Shown here piece after piece: positions 8,676 to 17,773 of a DNA stretch of 64,000 nt. Each line of letters starts with the position of its first letter. Position 1 is the stretch's first letter. The notes beneath the pieces were generated by a model. That model saw only the letters and a program-made list of their open reading frames with translations, was not told the DNA's origin and made no database searches. A program made the position numbers and the translations under genes. The stretch is from Pseudomonas sp. CHM02 (GTDB lineage Bacteria > Pseudomonadota > Gammaproteobacteria > Pseudomonadales > Pseudomonadaceae), in NCBI RefSeq assembly GCF_000612585.1, contig NZ_JFCA01000023.1, positions 1 to 64,000 of the forward strand, written 5' to 3'.

Positions 8676-10405
8676 TCATAACGCTCGTTGTTAGTGGTAT
8701 TGATCACTTCCAGGCGATGGAAGGAATTGATGCTCGCGTACAGGGCAAAGAAGTGCGAAAGCACGCTGGCGAACAGGTACAACTCGCCCTCACAGAGAAA
8801 GGCGTTCTGGTCCAGTTTCAGTTGGGTCTGCAGGCCGCGCACCAGCTGGCCTTTCATCAGCCAGTCGATGGGCGTGGTCACCGCCTCGTGGATGCCGTTG
8901 AGGCGCTTGCGGGTGGCGCGGGCCTGTTGCAGATCGTGCAGGGCGGCAAAGTCATAGGCGCGGATCACCGCCTTGAGCGGCTCGGCCGACAGCAATGACA
9001 GATAGTTCAGCGACAGGTTGGAAATCAGTGTCCAGTGCAGGCTGCTGTCCAGCACAGGCCGGTAGCTGCGCGTCGGTGCAATCAGGTTGGTGTAGGTGGC
9101 AAACGACGGCGTGACTTCGGTGGACAGCGACACATCGCCCACACCCAGCATCTGCGGCAGGTCGCGATTGGTGCAGGTCAGTTCGATGGACGCCGCTTCA
9201 TGTTCGCCGATGTACAGGCTCTCATCGCCACGCACGAAGGCGATGCGATGACGCAGGCCCTCGCGGCCGTGGGATTTCTCGATATGCGTGCGGAAATACA
9301 GTGCCGTGCGGCCCCGCGCGTGTTCGATCTCATGCTGGAACGACTCAAACGGCGTAAAGCGTCGCAGCGGATCGCCCTTGCGCTCCTTGTCGGCGGCATC
9401 CCAACCGGCCACCTGGTCGACACTGAAAATCTCGTAGGCCTCAGGGCGTTTGCCACTGGGGCTAATACGCCGCTCCAGGCTGCGCCCGTCCAGCGCGATA
9501 GGGTTGGCATCGTGGCGGAACAGGTTGACGGCCGGTGCGCAGTACAGGTGCAGGTCGCCGGTACGCAGGCGGATGTCGGGTGGCATGGGCCGGGTGAACT
9601 GAAATTCAAAGCGCAGCTTGGTGGCGCTGACATCCGGCCAAACGTGAGCCAACCGAGTCAGGCTGAAAAAATGGAACCGCTGCGGGAACACAAAGTACTC
9701 CTGCAGGATGCGGTAGCCATCGAACACATTACGCGGGTAGGGCAGCAGTGCCTCTTCGGCGGTGAAACCAGGGAAGCCAATGTCCTTGGCCGACAGGCGA
9801 TAGCTTTGCTTCTCAACGTGCAGCGTGACGCTGTCCAGGTAATGAGCAAGCCACAGGTACAAGGTCAGCGCGGTGGCGTTATCGCCGCCCAGATGAAAAT
9901 CCAGCTGGTCACAGGCCATGCTGGTCAGCGGTTGCTCCGTCAGCACCTTGAGGTCGATGCGCATCACCGAAGCCTCACGGCTGTGGGCATCGCTGACTTC
10001 CTGCAGGGCTAGTGGGTACAGGTTGACGTCGGTGCAGGTGCGGAACTGGCAGGAGATGCCATCCACCGGTTTGGCAAACAACGGCGTGCCTTTGGGAATC
10101 AGCTGACGTTGGCTGGTCGCATCCGACAACGGTGTAAAACGGATGATGGTTGCGCTGGGCAACGGCCGCAGGTAGTTGGGCCAGAGCATCTGCAACAGTG
10201 GATGGGTCAGCTCCGGCAAATCGTCGTCGATCTTCATCCCCAGCTTGGCGGTGAGGAAGGCAAAGCCCTCCAGTAGCCGCTCCACGTCCGGGTCGCCGGC
10301 CTGATCACCGAGAAATTGCGCCAGTTGCGGGTTGTCCTCGGCAAACTCGCGGCCGAGTTCGCGCAGGTAGCGCAGCTCCTCGGCAAAGCGTTGTTTCAAG
10401 TCCAT
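8639..10405 (-). CDS. tssF: TssF, T6SS baseplate protein
   Basis: The 588-residue product shows the family's opening (ELRYLRELGREFAEDNPQLA, then GDPDVERLLEGFAFLTAKL) and length. TssF binds TssG in a 2:1 wedge and positions the VgrG hub. The start has a GAGGAT ribosome site and lies seven bases after the tssE stop. Neighbours and order (tssE-tssF-tssG) are those of most T6SS loci. Confidence 0.96.
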   Translation of the reverse strand: MDLKQRFAEELRYLRELGREFAEDNPQLAQFLGDQAGDPDVERLLEGFAFLTAKLGMKIDDDLPELTHPLLQMLWPNYLRPLPSATIIRFTPLSDATSQRQLIPKGTPLFAKPVDGISCQFRTCTDVNLYPLALQEVSDAHSREASVMRIDLKVLTEQPLTSMACDQLDFHLGGDNATALTLYLWLAHYLDSVTLHVEKQSYRLSAKDIGFPGFTAEEALLPYPRNVFDGYRILQEYFVFPQRFHFFSLTRLAHVWPDVSATKLRFEFQFTRPMPPDIRLRTGDLHLYCAPAVNLFRHDANPIALDGRSLERRISPSGKRPEAYEIFSVDQVAGWDAADKERKGDPLRRFTPFESFQHEIEHARGRTALYFRTHIEKSHGREGLRHRIAFVRGDESLYIGEHEAASIELTCTNRDLPQMLGVGDVSLSTEVTPSFATYTNLIAPTRSYRPVLDSSLHWTLISNLSLNYLSLLSAEPLKAVIRAYDFAALHDLQQARATRKRLNGIHEAVTTPIDWLMKGQLVRGLQTQLKLDQNAFLCEGELYLFASVLSHFFALYASINSFHRLEVINTTNNERYEWPLLTGRQPVI

Positions 10406-10412
10406 CGCATCC

Positions 10413-10826
10413 TCATCTCACGCGGGTGTAGCCGTCGCGGCCATGCATGGCCACCTCGATCTGCACCAGTTCTTCCTTGTGGTTGACCCGCACCTGGCAA
10501 TCCAGGCGAAAGTTCAGCTCCAGCGGCAGGTCCGGGTCGGGCTGATAACGCACGCCCGTGACCTTGATGCGCGGTTCAAACGCTTCCACCGAACGCCGGA
10601 TATCGGCGCTGATGGCGACCACCAGATCATTGCTGGCCTGGGTGACCCCATTGAAGTCGCGCAGGCCCAGTTCAGGGCTGCTTTGCGAGCAGCCCTGGCG
10701 TGAGTTGAGTACCTGTTCCAGGTGGCGTTTGATCGCCTCGACACGCTGGCGCGCCTGTTCATCCGCGCTGCCGGGGCGGTAGCGCGGTGCATCAGGTTCC
10801 AGGCGTTCGAACAGGCTGCCGCCCAC
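10413..10826 (-). CDS. tssE: TssE, gp25-like baseplate/sheath initiator
   Basis: The 137-residue protein begins SLFERLEPDA and carries the gp25-like core with the GLRDFNG block. It is structurally related to phage T4 gp25 and links the baseplate to the first sheath ring. The start is a GTG directly abutting the tssC stop, so translation is probably re-initiated from tssC. Confidence 0.93.
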   Translation of the reverse strand: MGGSLFERLEPDAPRYRPGSADEQARQRVEAIKRHLEQVLNSRQGCSQSSPELGLRDFNGVTQASNDLVVAISADIRRSVEAFEPRIKVTGVRYQPDPDLPLELNFRLDCQVRVNHKEELVQIEVAMHGRDGYTRVR

Positions 10827-12305
10827 TTATTGGGTGTCCAGCCGACCGACCAACGAGATCTCGAAGTTGGCGCCCATGTACTTGAAGTGCGGGCGCACCG
10901 CCAGCGACACCTGGTACCAACCCGGATCGCCGGCCACGTCCTGCACAACGATCTGCGCGGCGCGCAAGGGACGACGACTGCGTACATCGGATGAAGGGTT
11001 CTCCTGGTCGGCGATGTACTGCTTGAGCCAGGTGTTGAGTTCGCGCTCCAGGTCCTGGCGTTCTTTCCAACTGCCGATCTGTTCGCGCTGCAGCACCTTG
11101 ATGTAGTGGGCCAGGCGATTGACGATAAATAGGTACGGCAACTGGGTGCCGAGCTTGTAGTTGGTCTGGGCTTCCTGGCCTTCGCGGGTCTTGGGGAAGT
11201 TCTTCGGTTTTTGCACCGAGTTGGCGGAGAAGAACGCCGCGTTGTCGCTGTCTTTGCGCATGGTCAGCGGGATGAATCCGGCTTCGGCCAGCTCGAATTC
11301 CTTGCGGTCGGAAATCAGCACTTCGGTAGGGATTTTGGCCTGCAATTGGCCGAGGGATTCGTACAAGTGCACCGGCAAGTGGTCCACTGCACCGCCGGAT
11401 TGCGGGCCGATGATGTTCGGGCACCAGCGGTAGCGAGCAAAGCTGTCGGTGATGCGCGAAGCCATCAAGAACGCGGTGTTGCCCCACAGGTAATTGTCGT
11501 GGTTACCGTCGACGGTTTCGTCATAGCCGAAGCTGCGGGTCGAGTTGTCTTCGGTGCTGTACGGCGTGCGCAGCAAGAAGCGTGGCAGGGTCAGGGCCAG
11601 ATGGCGGGCGTCTTCGGACTCGCGCAGGCCACGCCATTTGGTGTGGCGTGGGCCGTCAAAAATGTCGCTTATTTCCTTGAGGTCGGGCAGGCCCTGGAAA
11701 CCTTCGAGGTTGAACAGCTCTGGGCCTGCTGCCGAGACAAACGGCGCATGGGACATGGCGCCGATGGACGCTACATAGCTGAGCAACTTGATGTCCGGCG
11801 AGCTGGGGCCAAAAGTGTAGTTGCCGACGATGGCACCCACAGGCTCACCACCAAACTGGCCGTAGCCGGCGGTGTAGACGTGCTTGTACAAGCCACTGCG
11901 GGTGATGTCGCCGGCATTGTCGAAGTCGTCCAGCAGTTCCTCTTTGGTGACGTGTAGCATTTCCAGCTTGATGTTCTCGCGAAAATCCGTGCGATCCACC
12001 AACAGCTTCAGGCCGCGCCACGCCGACTCCAGTTGCTGGAACTGCGGTTGATGCAGAATCACGTCCATCTGCTTGCTCAACGCACGGTCGATTTCGGCAA
12101 TCATCTGGTCGACCCGGTGCTTGTTCACCGGCTGCTGGTGATCGCCGCTTTGCAGGATCTCACTGATGAACGCGGCCACGCCTTGGCGGGCAACGGCATA
12201 GCCTTCCTGGGACGGGCGAATGGTGGTGTTGGCCAGCAGTTGGTCAAGCAGCGACGGTTCTTCGTCAGCCACCAATACTTGGGCGGCGGCGCTTTCCATA
12301 GGCAT
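10827..12305 (-). CDS. tssC: TssC (VipB), contractile sheath large subunit
   Basis: From the ATG at 12305, which has a GGAG site eight bases upstream, the product is 492 residues, the normal length. The frame to 12401 is longer only because it runs into tssB. The family signatures are clear: LDQMIAEIDRALSKQMDVIL-like helix, the EFQQLESAWRGLKLLVD-like block and a C-terminal VRPHFKYMGANFEISLVGRL strand that interlaces with TssB. With TssB it forms the contractile sheath around Hcp. Confidence 0.96.
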   Translation of the reverse strand: MPMESAAAQVLVADEEPSLLDQLLANTTIRPSQEGYAVARQGVAAFISEILQSGDHQQPVNKHRVDQMIAEIDRALSKQMDVILHQPQFQQLESAWRGLKLLVDRTDFRENIKLEMLHVTKEELLDDFDNAGDITRSGLYKHVYTAGYGQFGGEPVGAIVGNYTFGPSSPDIKLLSYVASIGAMSHAPFVSAAGPELFNLEGFQGLPDLKEISDIFDGPRHTKWRGLRESEDARHLALTLPRFLLRTPYSTEDNSTRSFGYDETVDGNHDNYLWGNTAFLMASRITDSFARYRWCPNIIGPQSGGAVDHLPVHLYESLGQLQAKIPTEVLISDRKEFELAEAGFIPLTMRKDSDNAAFFSANSVQKPKNFPKTREGQEAQTNYKLGTQLPYLFIVNRLAHYIKVLQREQIGSWKERQDLERELNTWLKQYIADQENPSSDVRSRRPLRAAQIVVQDVAGDPGWYQVSLAVRPHFKYMGANFEISLVGRLDTQ

Positions 12306-12336
12306 GGGGAATACTCCGTTGAGAAGGGCGTTCAAA

Positions 12337-12840
12337 TCAATTGCTTGGCGCGTTGAGCACCAAGTTGAGTTCGCTGGCCAGGCGTTGGCGGGCGGTTTCA
12401 TCAGTCAGCAGGTTTTGCAGGTGTTTGCGAAAGGCCGGGACATTGCCCATCGGGCCTTTGAGCGCAACCAGGGCTTCGCGCAGTTCCAGCAACTTGTTCA
12501 ATTCCGGTACTTGGCGGGCAACCGCGTCGGGGCCGAAGTCATTGATGTTTTTGAATTGAAGTTGCACGTTCAAGTCGGTGTCGTGATCGTTGTTCAGAAC
12601 AGACGGAACCGCCATATCCAGAGAAACTTCGGCTTTGGTCAGAACTTCATTGAAGGTGTCTTTGTCTATTCGAACGGATTGTCTGTCTTCCAGGGCGGTT
12701 AGTTCACCGTGGCCTTTGAAGTCGCCCGTTATCAACAACTTCAGGGGCAGCTCAACTTCGGCCTGTTGATCGCCCGTGGCCGGGACGTACTTGATGTTGA
12801 CGCGTTCTTTGGGGGCGACAGAACCATGAGATTTCGACAT
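12337..12840 (-). CDS. tssB: TssB (VipA), contractile sheath small subunit
   Basis: Starting at the ATG at 12840 (MSKSHGSVAPKERVNIKY) gives 167 residues, the usual TssB size. The upstream part of the longer frame to 13005 is promoter DNA. The ELPLKLLITGDFKGH motif and the NNDHDTDLNVQLQFKNINDF-type strand region are diagnostic. It is the first gene of the leftward operon, so its upstream DNA should contain the main leftward promoter. Confidence 0.96.
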   Translation of the reverse strand: MSKSHGSVAPKERVNIKYVPATGDQQAEVELPLKLLITGDFKGHGELTALEDRQSVRIDKDTFNEVLTKAEVSLDMAVPSVLNNDHDTDLNVQLQFKNINDFGPDAVARQVPELNKLLELREALVALKGPMGNVPAFRKHLQNLLTDETARQRLASELNLVLNAPSN

Positions 12841-13176
12841 GGGAAAAATCCTTTTTCGTAAGGTCGGCGTATTAGAAACAGCTGTTGCAAGGCTTGTCAT
12901 GTAGGACGAAATGGACGCGATTCGTGGGCTTTGGATGTAGGAAATTGCGTTTTGAAGGGGGTTTCTAAATTTCCTACGTTCGCTGTGGATGCTTCTGAAA
13001 GACACCTCTTTTTATTCGGGATTTAGCACTGTGTTGCTCGTCTTTTACTTGCCTAATTCATTGGGCGCAGGTGACGCTTTGTAAGTTAATTGATTTAACT
13101 TTCGGTCTAAATAGCGTGAGTTCGAAAGTTGAAAAATATCCGGTTTGGATTCGACGAGGCATATCAGGAGGCGTTG
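12841..13176. promoter_or_regulatory. Divergent T6SS promoter region with two inverted repeats
   Basis: This gene-free stretch separates leftward tssB from rightward vasI. It holds a perfect 10-base inverted repeat, GTAGGAAATT (12937-12946) and AATTTCCTAC (12968-12977), and nearer vasI an 8-base repeat, AACTTTCG (13097-13104) and CGAAAGTT (13123-13130). Either could be an operator or, for the second, a leader hairpin. I see no clear sigma-54 box. The region is AT-rich compared with both flanks. Confidence 0.55.
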
Positions 13177-13839
13177 ATGCGCAACGGATGGCGAGGATGG
13201 AAATGGGGGCTCTGCTTGACGGTTGTGGCGGTAGTGGACGCGCAAGCAGCGACCCAAGATTGCCCTTCCATCGTTTCACCCTTGAAACGCCTGGAGTGTT
13301 TTGATCTGGCCGCCGGCACGCCTATTCATCACACACCAGCGCCGCCGCGTGCCATTGGCCGGATATTGCCGATTGTCGATTTGGTCCAGCGCAATGAGGC
13401 CAAGCGTCCGCCCGAAGATCAACGTTTTCTGTTGTCGTCATTCCCTGAGCCGGACAATGACCAGCAACACCGTCTGGTGATTTCCGCCCCAGCCTTGGGC
13501 GCGTTGCCGCCGCGGCCTTATCTGGCCGTCAGCTGCGAGTCGAAAATTTCGCGCCTGCAACTGGTGCTGGATGAGCCGGCCAAGCCCAACAAAATTCGCA
13601 TTCAACTGTTCAAGGACGAGCGACCGGTGTCCGAGGCCTACCAGTGGCAGGTCTTGGACGACGCTGGTCTGGTGGTGGATGCCGGACGCGGGCTGCAGGC
13701 CATTGCCTTGTTGCGCAATATGGGCGGCGGCCAGCGCCTGCGGCTGGAGAGCGACTATCCCCGGCTGCACGGCCTGGTCTTCGACGCCGAAGGGCTGGGC
13801 GAACTGATCGAGCAGGAGCGCCAAGTATGTCGCTGGTGA
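13177..13839 (+). CDS. VasI/TagO-family T6SS accessory protein
   Basis: The 220-residue protein has a signal peptide (membrane stretch about residues 8-24, ending AQA-A) and then the CPSIVSPLKRLECFD motif typical of the VasI/TagO family. Homologues act in the periplasm on membrane-complex assembly. I chose the ATG at 13177 because AGGAGG lies five bases before it. The frame open to 13129 would begin with TTG and spoil the signal peptide. It overlaps tssA by 13 bases. Confidence 0.85.
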   Translation: MRNGWRGWKWGLCLTVVAVVDAQAATQDCPSIVSPLKRLECFDLAAGTPIHHTPAPPRAIGRILPIVDLVQRNEAKRPPEDQRFLLSSFPEPDNDQQHRLVISAPALGALPPRPYLAVSCESKISRLQLVLDEPAKPNKIRIQLFKDERPVSEAYQWQVLDDAGLVVDAGRGLQAIALLRNMGGGQRLRLESDYPRLHGLVFDAEGLGELIEQERQVCRW

Positions 13840-15245
13840 TCGACGTGCCGGCAGACACCGTCAAGCTGCTGCTGACCCCCATCGACCCGGAGCAACCCGC
13901 CGGCCATTTCGATGTTGAGGACGAAACCTACCAGGCCATCGACCAGGAAATGGTCAAACTCGGCGGTCTGCGTGAAGGCGACATCGACTGGCCTTATATT
14001 GACGAAGCCTCCCGCCAATACCTGGCGACCCAGTGCAAGCACTGGCGCATCCTTGGCCATCTGCAAGTAGTTTGGTTGCGCACCCGCCAATGGGCGCGCT
14101 GGGCCGATGCCCTGGGCCTGATAGCCGGCATGGTCGAACTGTATTGGGACAGTGCCTACCCCAAGCCCGGCCCCACCGGCTATCTGAACAAACGCAAGCA
14201 GGTCCAACGCCTGCTGGGCGAGCTTGTGCAGGTGTTGCCGACGTTGGAACGCAGCAGTTTTGAACCGGCCTATCAAGCCGCGGCGGAACTGGCCCTGGCC
14301 AATCTGCAACGCTGCGTCGAAAGCGCCAAGCTCGACCCCGCACCGTTGGACGCGTTGCAACGCCAACTGGACAAATATAGCGAGCCGGTCGTTGCCACGG
14401 AGCCAGCCCGTGCGGCCACCTCCGGCAGCGCGCTGGAGTCGGCCTTTTTCCCCAGTCTCAAACCGCAAGCGCCGAGTAACGAGCGCGAACAACGCCGCGC
14501 CGTGTTGAATATGGCTGAGCAGATCAACCAGCAAGACCCCTACGACCCCACCGGTTACCAACTGCGACGCTTCGGCCTGTGGTCGCATCTGCGCACCGCG
14601 CCGCCCATCACCCGCGACCGACGCACCGAATTGACCGCCGTGCCCAAGGACATCGTCGACGGCTACCAGGACGCGCTGAACCACAACGCCATTGAGCCGA
14701 ACCTGCTGCTGCGCATCGAAAAAAGCGTCTGCGCCTCGCCGTACTGGCTGCGCGGCAGTTACCTGGCGGCCCAGGTCGCTTCGCGCCTGGCGATGGAAGA
14801 AGTGGCCGCCGCCATCCGCCAGACCTGCGAGCGGTTTGTCTGCCGCCTGCCGGCGCTGCTGGAGTTGTGTTTCAGCGACGGCACACCGTTCGTGGATGCA
14901 CAAACCCAGGCCTGGATCACCGGCGCCGATCAGGCGCAAGCCACCAGTAGCCCGGTGCAGGAATATGCCGGGCTGCGCGACGAACTGACCACCCAGCTCA
15001 ACACCGAAGGCGTCGAAGTGGTGTTGCTGCGCCTGCAGGACCTGCACGCCACCCATGACACCCCGCGCCAACGCAGCTACGCCACGGTGATTGCCGCCGA
15101 CCTGTTGGCATCCCGTGGCCTGTCTTGGCTGGCGGACGATCTGTACGCCAGCGTTGCCCGGCTGATGCGCGAGACCACGGCGCAGGGGTGGGAGCCGGAG
15201 TTGTACCGGAAGGTGGCGGCTGTTATCAGTGAGAGTAAGGACTAG
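13827..15245 (+). CDS. tssA: TssA (ImpA_N, VasJ-like C-terminus)
   Basis: The 472-residue protein has the ImpA_N region (residues about 20-130: the LGHLQVVWLRTRQWARWADAL-like helix with the WDSAYPKP block) and a long C-terminal half resembling VasJ-type TssA proteins. TssA caps or primes the growing tail sheath. The start at 13827 overlaps vasI. The much longer open frame to 13644 is vasI sequence read in another frame. It is followed after five bases by vgrG. Confidence 0.9.
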   Translation: MSLVIDVPADTVKLLLTPIDPEQPAGHFDVEDETYQAIDQEMVKLGGLREGDIDWPYIDEASRQYLATQCKHWRILGHLQVVWLRTRQWARWADALGLIAGMVELYWDSAYPKPGPTGYLNKRKQVQRLLGELVQVLPTLERSSFEPAYQAAAELALANLQRCVESAKLDPAPLDALQRQLDKYSEPVVATEPARAATSGSALESAFFPSLKPQAPSNEREQRRAVLNMAEQINQQDPYDPTGYQLRRFGLWSHLRTAPPITRDRRTELTAVPKDIVDGYQDALNHNAIEPNLLLRIEKSVCASPYWLRGSYLAAQVASRLAMEEVAAAIRQTCERFVCRLPALLELCFSDGTPFVDAQTQAWITGADQAQATSSPVQEYAGLRDELTTQLNTEGVEVVLLRLQDLHATHDTPRQRSYATVIAADLLASRGLSWLADDLYASVARLMRETTAQGWEPELYRKVAAVISESKD

Positions 15246-15250
15246 CCACG

Positions 15251-17773
15251 ATGCCCCGTCAAAGTGACCTGCGTTTCACCTTTGAACCCTTGAAGGGCGA
15301 TGCCTTCGAGGTGGTCTCTTTCACCCTTGAAGAAGGCCTTTCCCAACCGTTCAAACTCGAACTGGAATTGGCGAGCCATAACGCCGCTATCGACTTCAAT
15401 CGGGTGCTCGATCTGGCAGGGCTTTTCACGCTCTGGCGTGGTGAGGCTCCGGTACGTTACGTCCACGGGCTGGTCAGCCTGTTCACCCAAGGGGACACCG
15501 GTTTTCGCCGCACCCGCTACACCGCCGTGGTCGAACCGACCCTGAAGCGTTTCGACCTGCGTTCCAACTGGCGCATCTTCCAGGCCCAGACCGTGCCCGA
15601 CATCATTACCAGCGTGCTGGCCGAACAAAAGCTGACCGACATCCGCAGCGAAATCTGCTTCGAGCACCAACCCCGCGAGTACTGCGTGCAAGCCGGTGAA
15701 ACCGACCTCGACTTCATCGCCCGCCTCGCCGCCGAAGAAGGCCTGCTTTACACCTTCGAACACCGCGTCGACGGCCACACCCTTGTCCTCACCGACCGCG
15801 TCGGCGGGCTGGGCACTATCGGCACCCACACCGATTGCCCGGTGATCTACCAGCCCATGAGCGGCGGCGACTCGATGGAACCGGCGTTAAACCGCTTTCA
15901 CTACACCGAACAAGTACGCACCGCCGTGCAGGTGCAGCGCGACTACACCTTCACCCACCCGCGCTACAACCAGCAGCACACCGCCACCGGCGACCAGGAC
16001 CTGAACAACCAGCACAAGGATTACGAACGCTACGACTACCCCGGCCGCTACAAACGCGACATCGCCGGCAAGCCCTTTACCAAGACGCGTCTGGCCGCCC
16101 TGCGCAACGACGCCAAGCTGGCCCATGTGGAGGGCGACGATGAACGCCTGCAACCTGGGTTGGCGTTCGACCTCAACGATCATCCGCGTGAGGACTTCAA
16201 CGACCGCTGGCGCACCATCGCCATCAAGCACGAAGGCAAACAGCACACCAGCTTGCAGGAAGAATCGTCAGGCAGTGGCGTCGGCACCTCTTATGAAATG
16301 AAGGCCAGCGCCATCCGCTGGACCTCGGAATGGAAAGCGCCGCTACGTGACAAACCCTGCATCGACGGCCCGCAGATCGCCACGGTGGTCGGCCCGCCTG
16401 GTGAGGAGATCTATTGCGATAAATGGGGCCGGGTCAAGGTGCAATTCCCATGGGACCGCGCTGATAAAAACAACGATCAGAGTTCGTGCTGGATTCGCGT
16501 TTCGCAAGGCTGGGCCGGCGCGACGTGGGGTGCCATGGCCGTGCCGCGCGTGAATCAGGAACTAATTATCAGCTTTTTGGATGGCGATCCTGACCAGCCT
16601 ATCGCCACGGGGCGGACCTACCGCGAGACCAATCTGCCGCCCTATGAACTGCCCAAGCTCAAGGCTGTGGCGACGACCAAGAGCCGTGAGTTCAAGGGCA
16701 CGCGTGCCAACGAGCTTCGCATCGACGACACCACCGCACAAATCAGCGCGGCGTTAATGAGTGATCACGAGCATAGCGCGCTGCACTTGGGCTACCTCAC
16801 TCATCCACGCCACTACGGTGGCGGTAAACCTAGGGGCGAAGGTTTTGAGTTGCGCACCGATGGTCACGGCGCGTTGCGCGCAGCCAAAGGTTTATTGCTG
16901 ACCGCCGAAGCTCAACTGAAGGCTGGCGCGGGTCAACTGGAGCGCCAACAGGTGATCGAGGTGTTGCAAGCCGCCCTGACATTGGCCAAACAGCTGGGGG
17001 CATCTGCCGAAAACGCCCAAGGCATTGCTCAGGATCCGCAGCCGCAAAAATCCCTGACCGATGCAGTCAATGCGCTGGGGCATGGCGCTAATGATCAAGC
17101 CGATGGCACCGGCAATGGCGCGCAACCCATCATCGCGTTAAGTGGGCCTGGCGGGATTGCTGCCGCCACGTCCCGCAGCATCGCCATGGGCGCAGGCGAG
17201 CACATCGACAGCGTGGCACAACAAAACCAGCAACTTAGCGCCGGCCAAAAAGTGGTGATCAATGCAGGTGATGAAATCGGCCTGTTTGCCCAGGGTGGCG
17301 ACATGCGCCATATCGCCCACAACGGCCAACTGCTGTTGCAGGCCCAGCACAACAGCATTCATGTGCAAGCCGACCAAAGCGTGGAAATCAGCGCCAGCCA
17401 GCAACATGTGTTGGTGGCCGCCGACAAGCACATCACCCTGTTGTGCGGTGGGGCTTATATCAAGATGCAGGGCGGCAATATCGAGTTGGGGATGCCCGGC
17501 AACTTCACGGTGAAGGCTGCGAACAAGTACTTCATTGACCCAGGCAATGCCGCTGCAGAACTCAATAACTGGCCCAGCACATCGTTCAACGAACGCTTTC
17601 AAACGCTCCTCGCCGACGGGAAACCTATCCGCAACCGCGCCTATGCATTGGTTCGCAAGGATGGCGCACGTTTTGAGGGCCGTACCGATGCTGAAGGCTT
17701 CGTCACCCTGCAACAGGGCATGACGCTGGAAGGGCTTGTACTGGAATGGCTGGATAACGGAGAACCCGCATGA
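15251..17773 (+). CDS. vgrG: Full-length VgrG (TssI) with transthyretin-like tail
   Basis: The 840-residue protein has the gp27-like hub (1-330), the gp5 OB-fold (about 375-470, GEEIYCDKWGRVKVQFPWD region), a DUF2345-type beta-helix needle (about 580-760, with the GDEIGLFAQGGDMRH repeats) and a final domain (about 765-840, NGKPI..YALV..DGARFEGRTDAEGFV) that resembles a transthyretin fold. Such tails recruit Tle phospholipases in other bacteria. The next gene overlaps by four bases (ATGA) and is such an enzyme, so cargo and carrier match. Residues 103-320 are nearly identical to the leftward fragment at 2117-3106. Confidence 0.95.
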   Translation: MPRQSDLRFTFEPLKGDAFEVVSFTLEEGLSQPFKLELELASHNAAIDFNRVLDLAGLFTLWRGEAPVRYVHGLVSLFTQGDTGFRRTRYTAVVEPTLKRFDLRSNWRIFQAQTVPDIITSVLAEQKLTDIRSEICFEHQPREYCVQAGETDLDFIARLAAEEGLLYTFEHRVDGHTLVLTDRVGGLGTIGTHTDCPVIYQPMSGGDSMEPALNRFHYTEQVRTAVQVQRDYTFTHPRYNQQHTATGDQDLNNQHKDYERYDYPGRYKRDIAGKPFTKTRLAALRNDAKLAHVEGDDERLQPGLAFDLNDHPREDFNDRWRTIAIKHEGKQHTSLQEESSGSGVGTSYEMKASAIRWTSEWKAPLRDKPCIDGPQIATVVGPPGEEIYCDKWGRVKVQFPWDRADKNNDQSSCWIRVSQGWAGATWGAMAVPRVNQELIISFLDGDPDQPIATGRTYRETNLPPYELPKLKAVATTKSREFKGTRANELRIDDTTAQISAALMSDHEHSALHLGYLTHPRHYGGGKPRGEGFELRTDGHGALRAAKGLLLTAEAQLKAGAGQLERQQVIEVLQAALTLAKQLGASAENAQGIAQDPQPQKSLTDAVNALGHGANDQADGTGNGAQPIIALSGPGGIAAATSRSIAMGAGEHIDSVAQQNQQLSAGQKVVINAGDEIGLFAQGGDMRHIAHNGQLLLQAQHNSIHVQADQSVEISASQQHVLVAADKHITLLCGGAYIKMQGGNIELGMPGNFTVKAANKYFIDPGNAAAELNNWPSTSFNERFQTLLADGKPIRNRAYALVRKDGARFEGRTDAEGFVTLQQGMTLEGLVLEWLDNGEPA

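Noticed and set aside
13129..13176. Longer start for the VasI-like protein
   Set aside because: It begins with TTG without a ribosome site, while the ATG at 13177 has AGGAGG and leads directly into a signal peptide.
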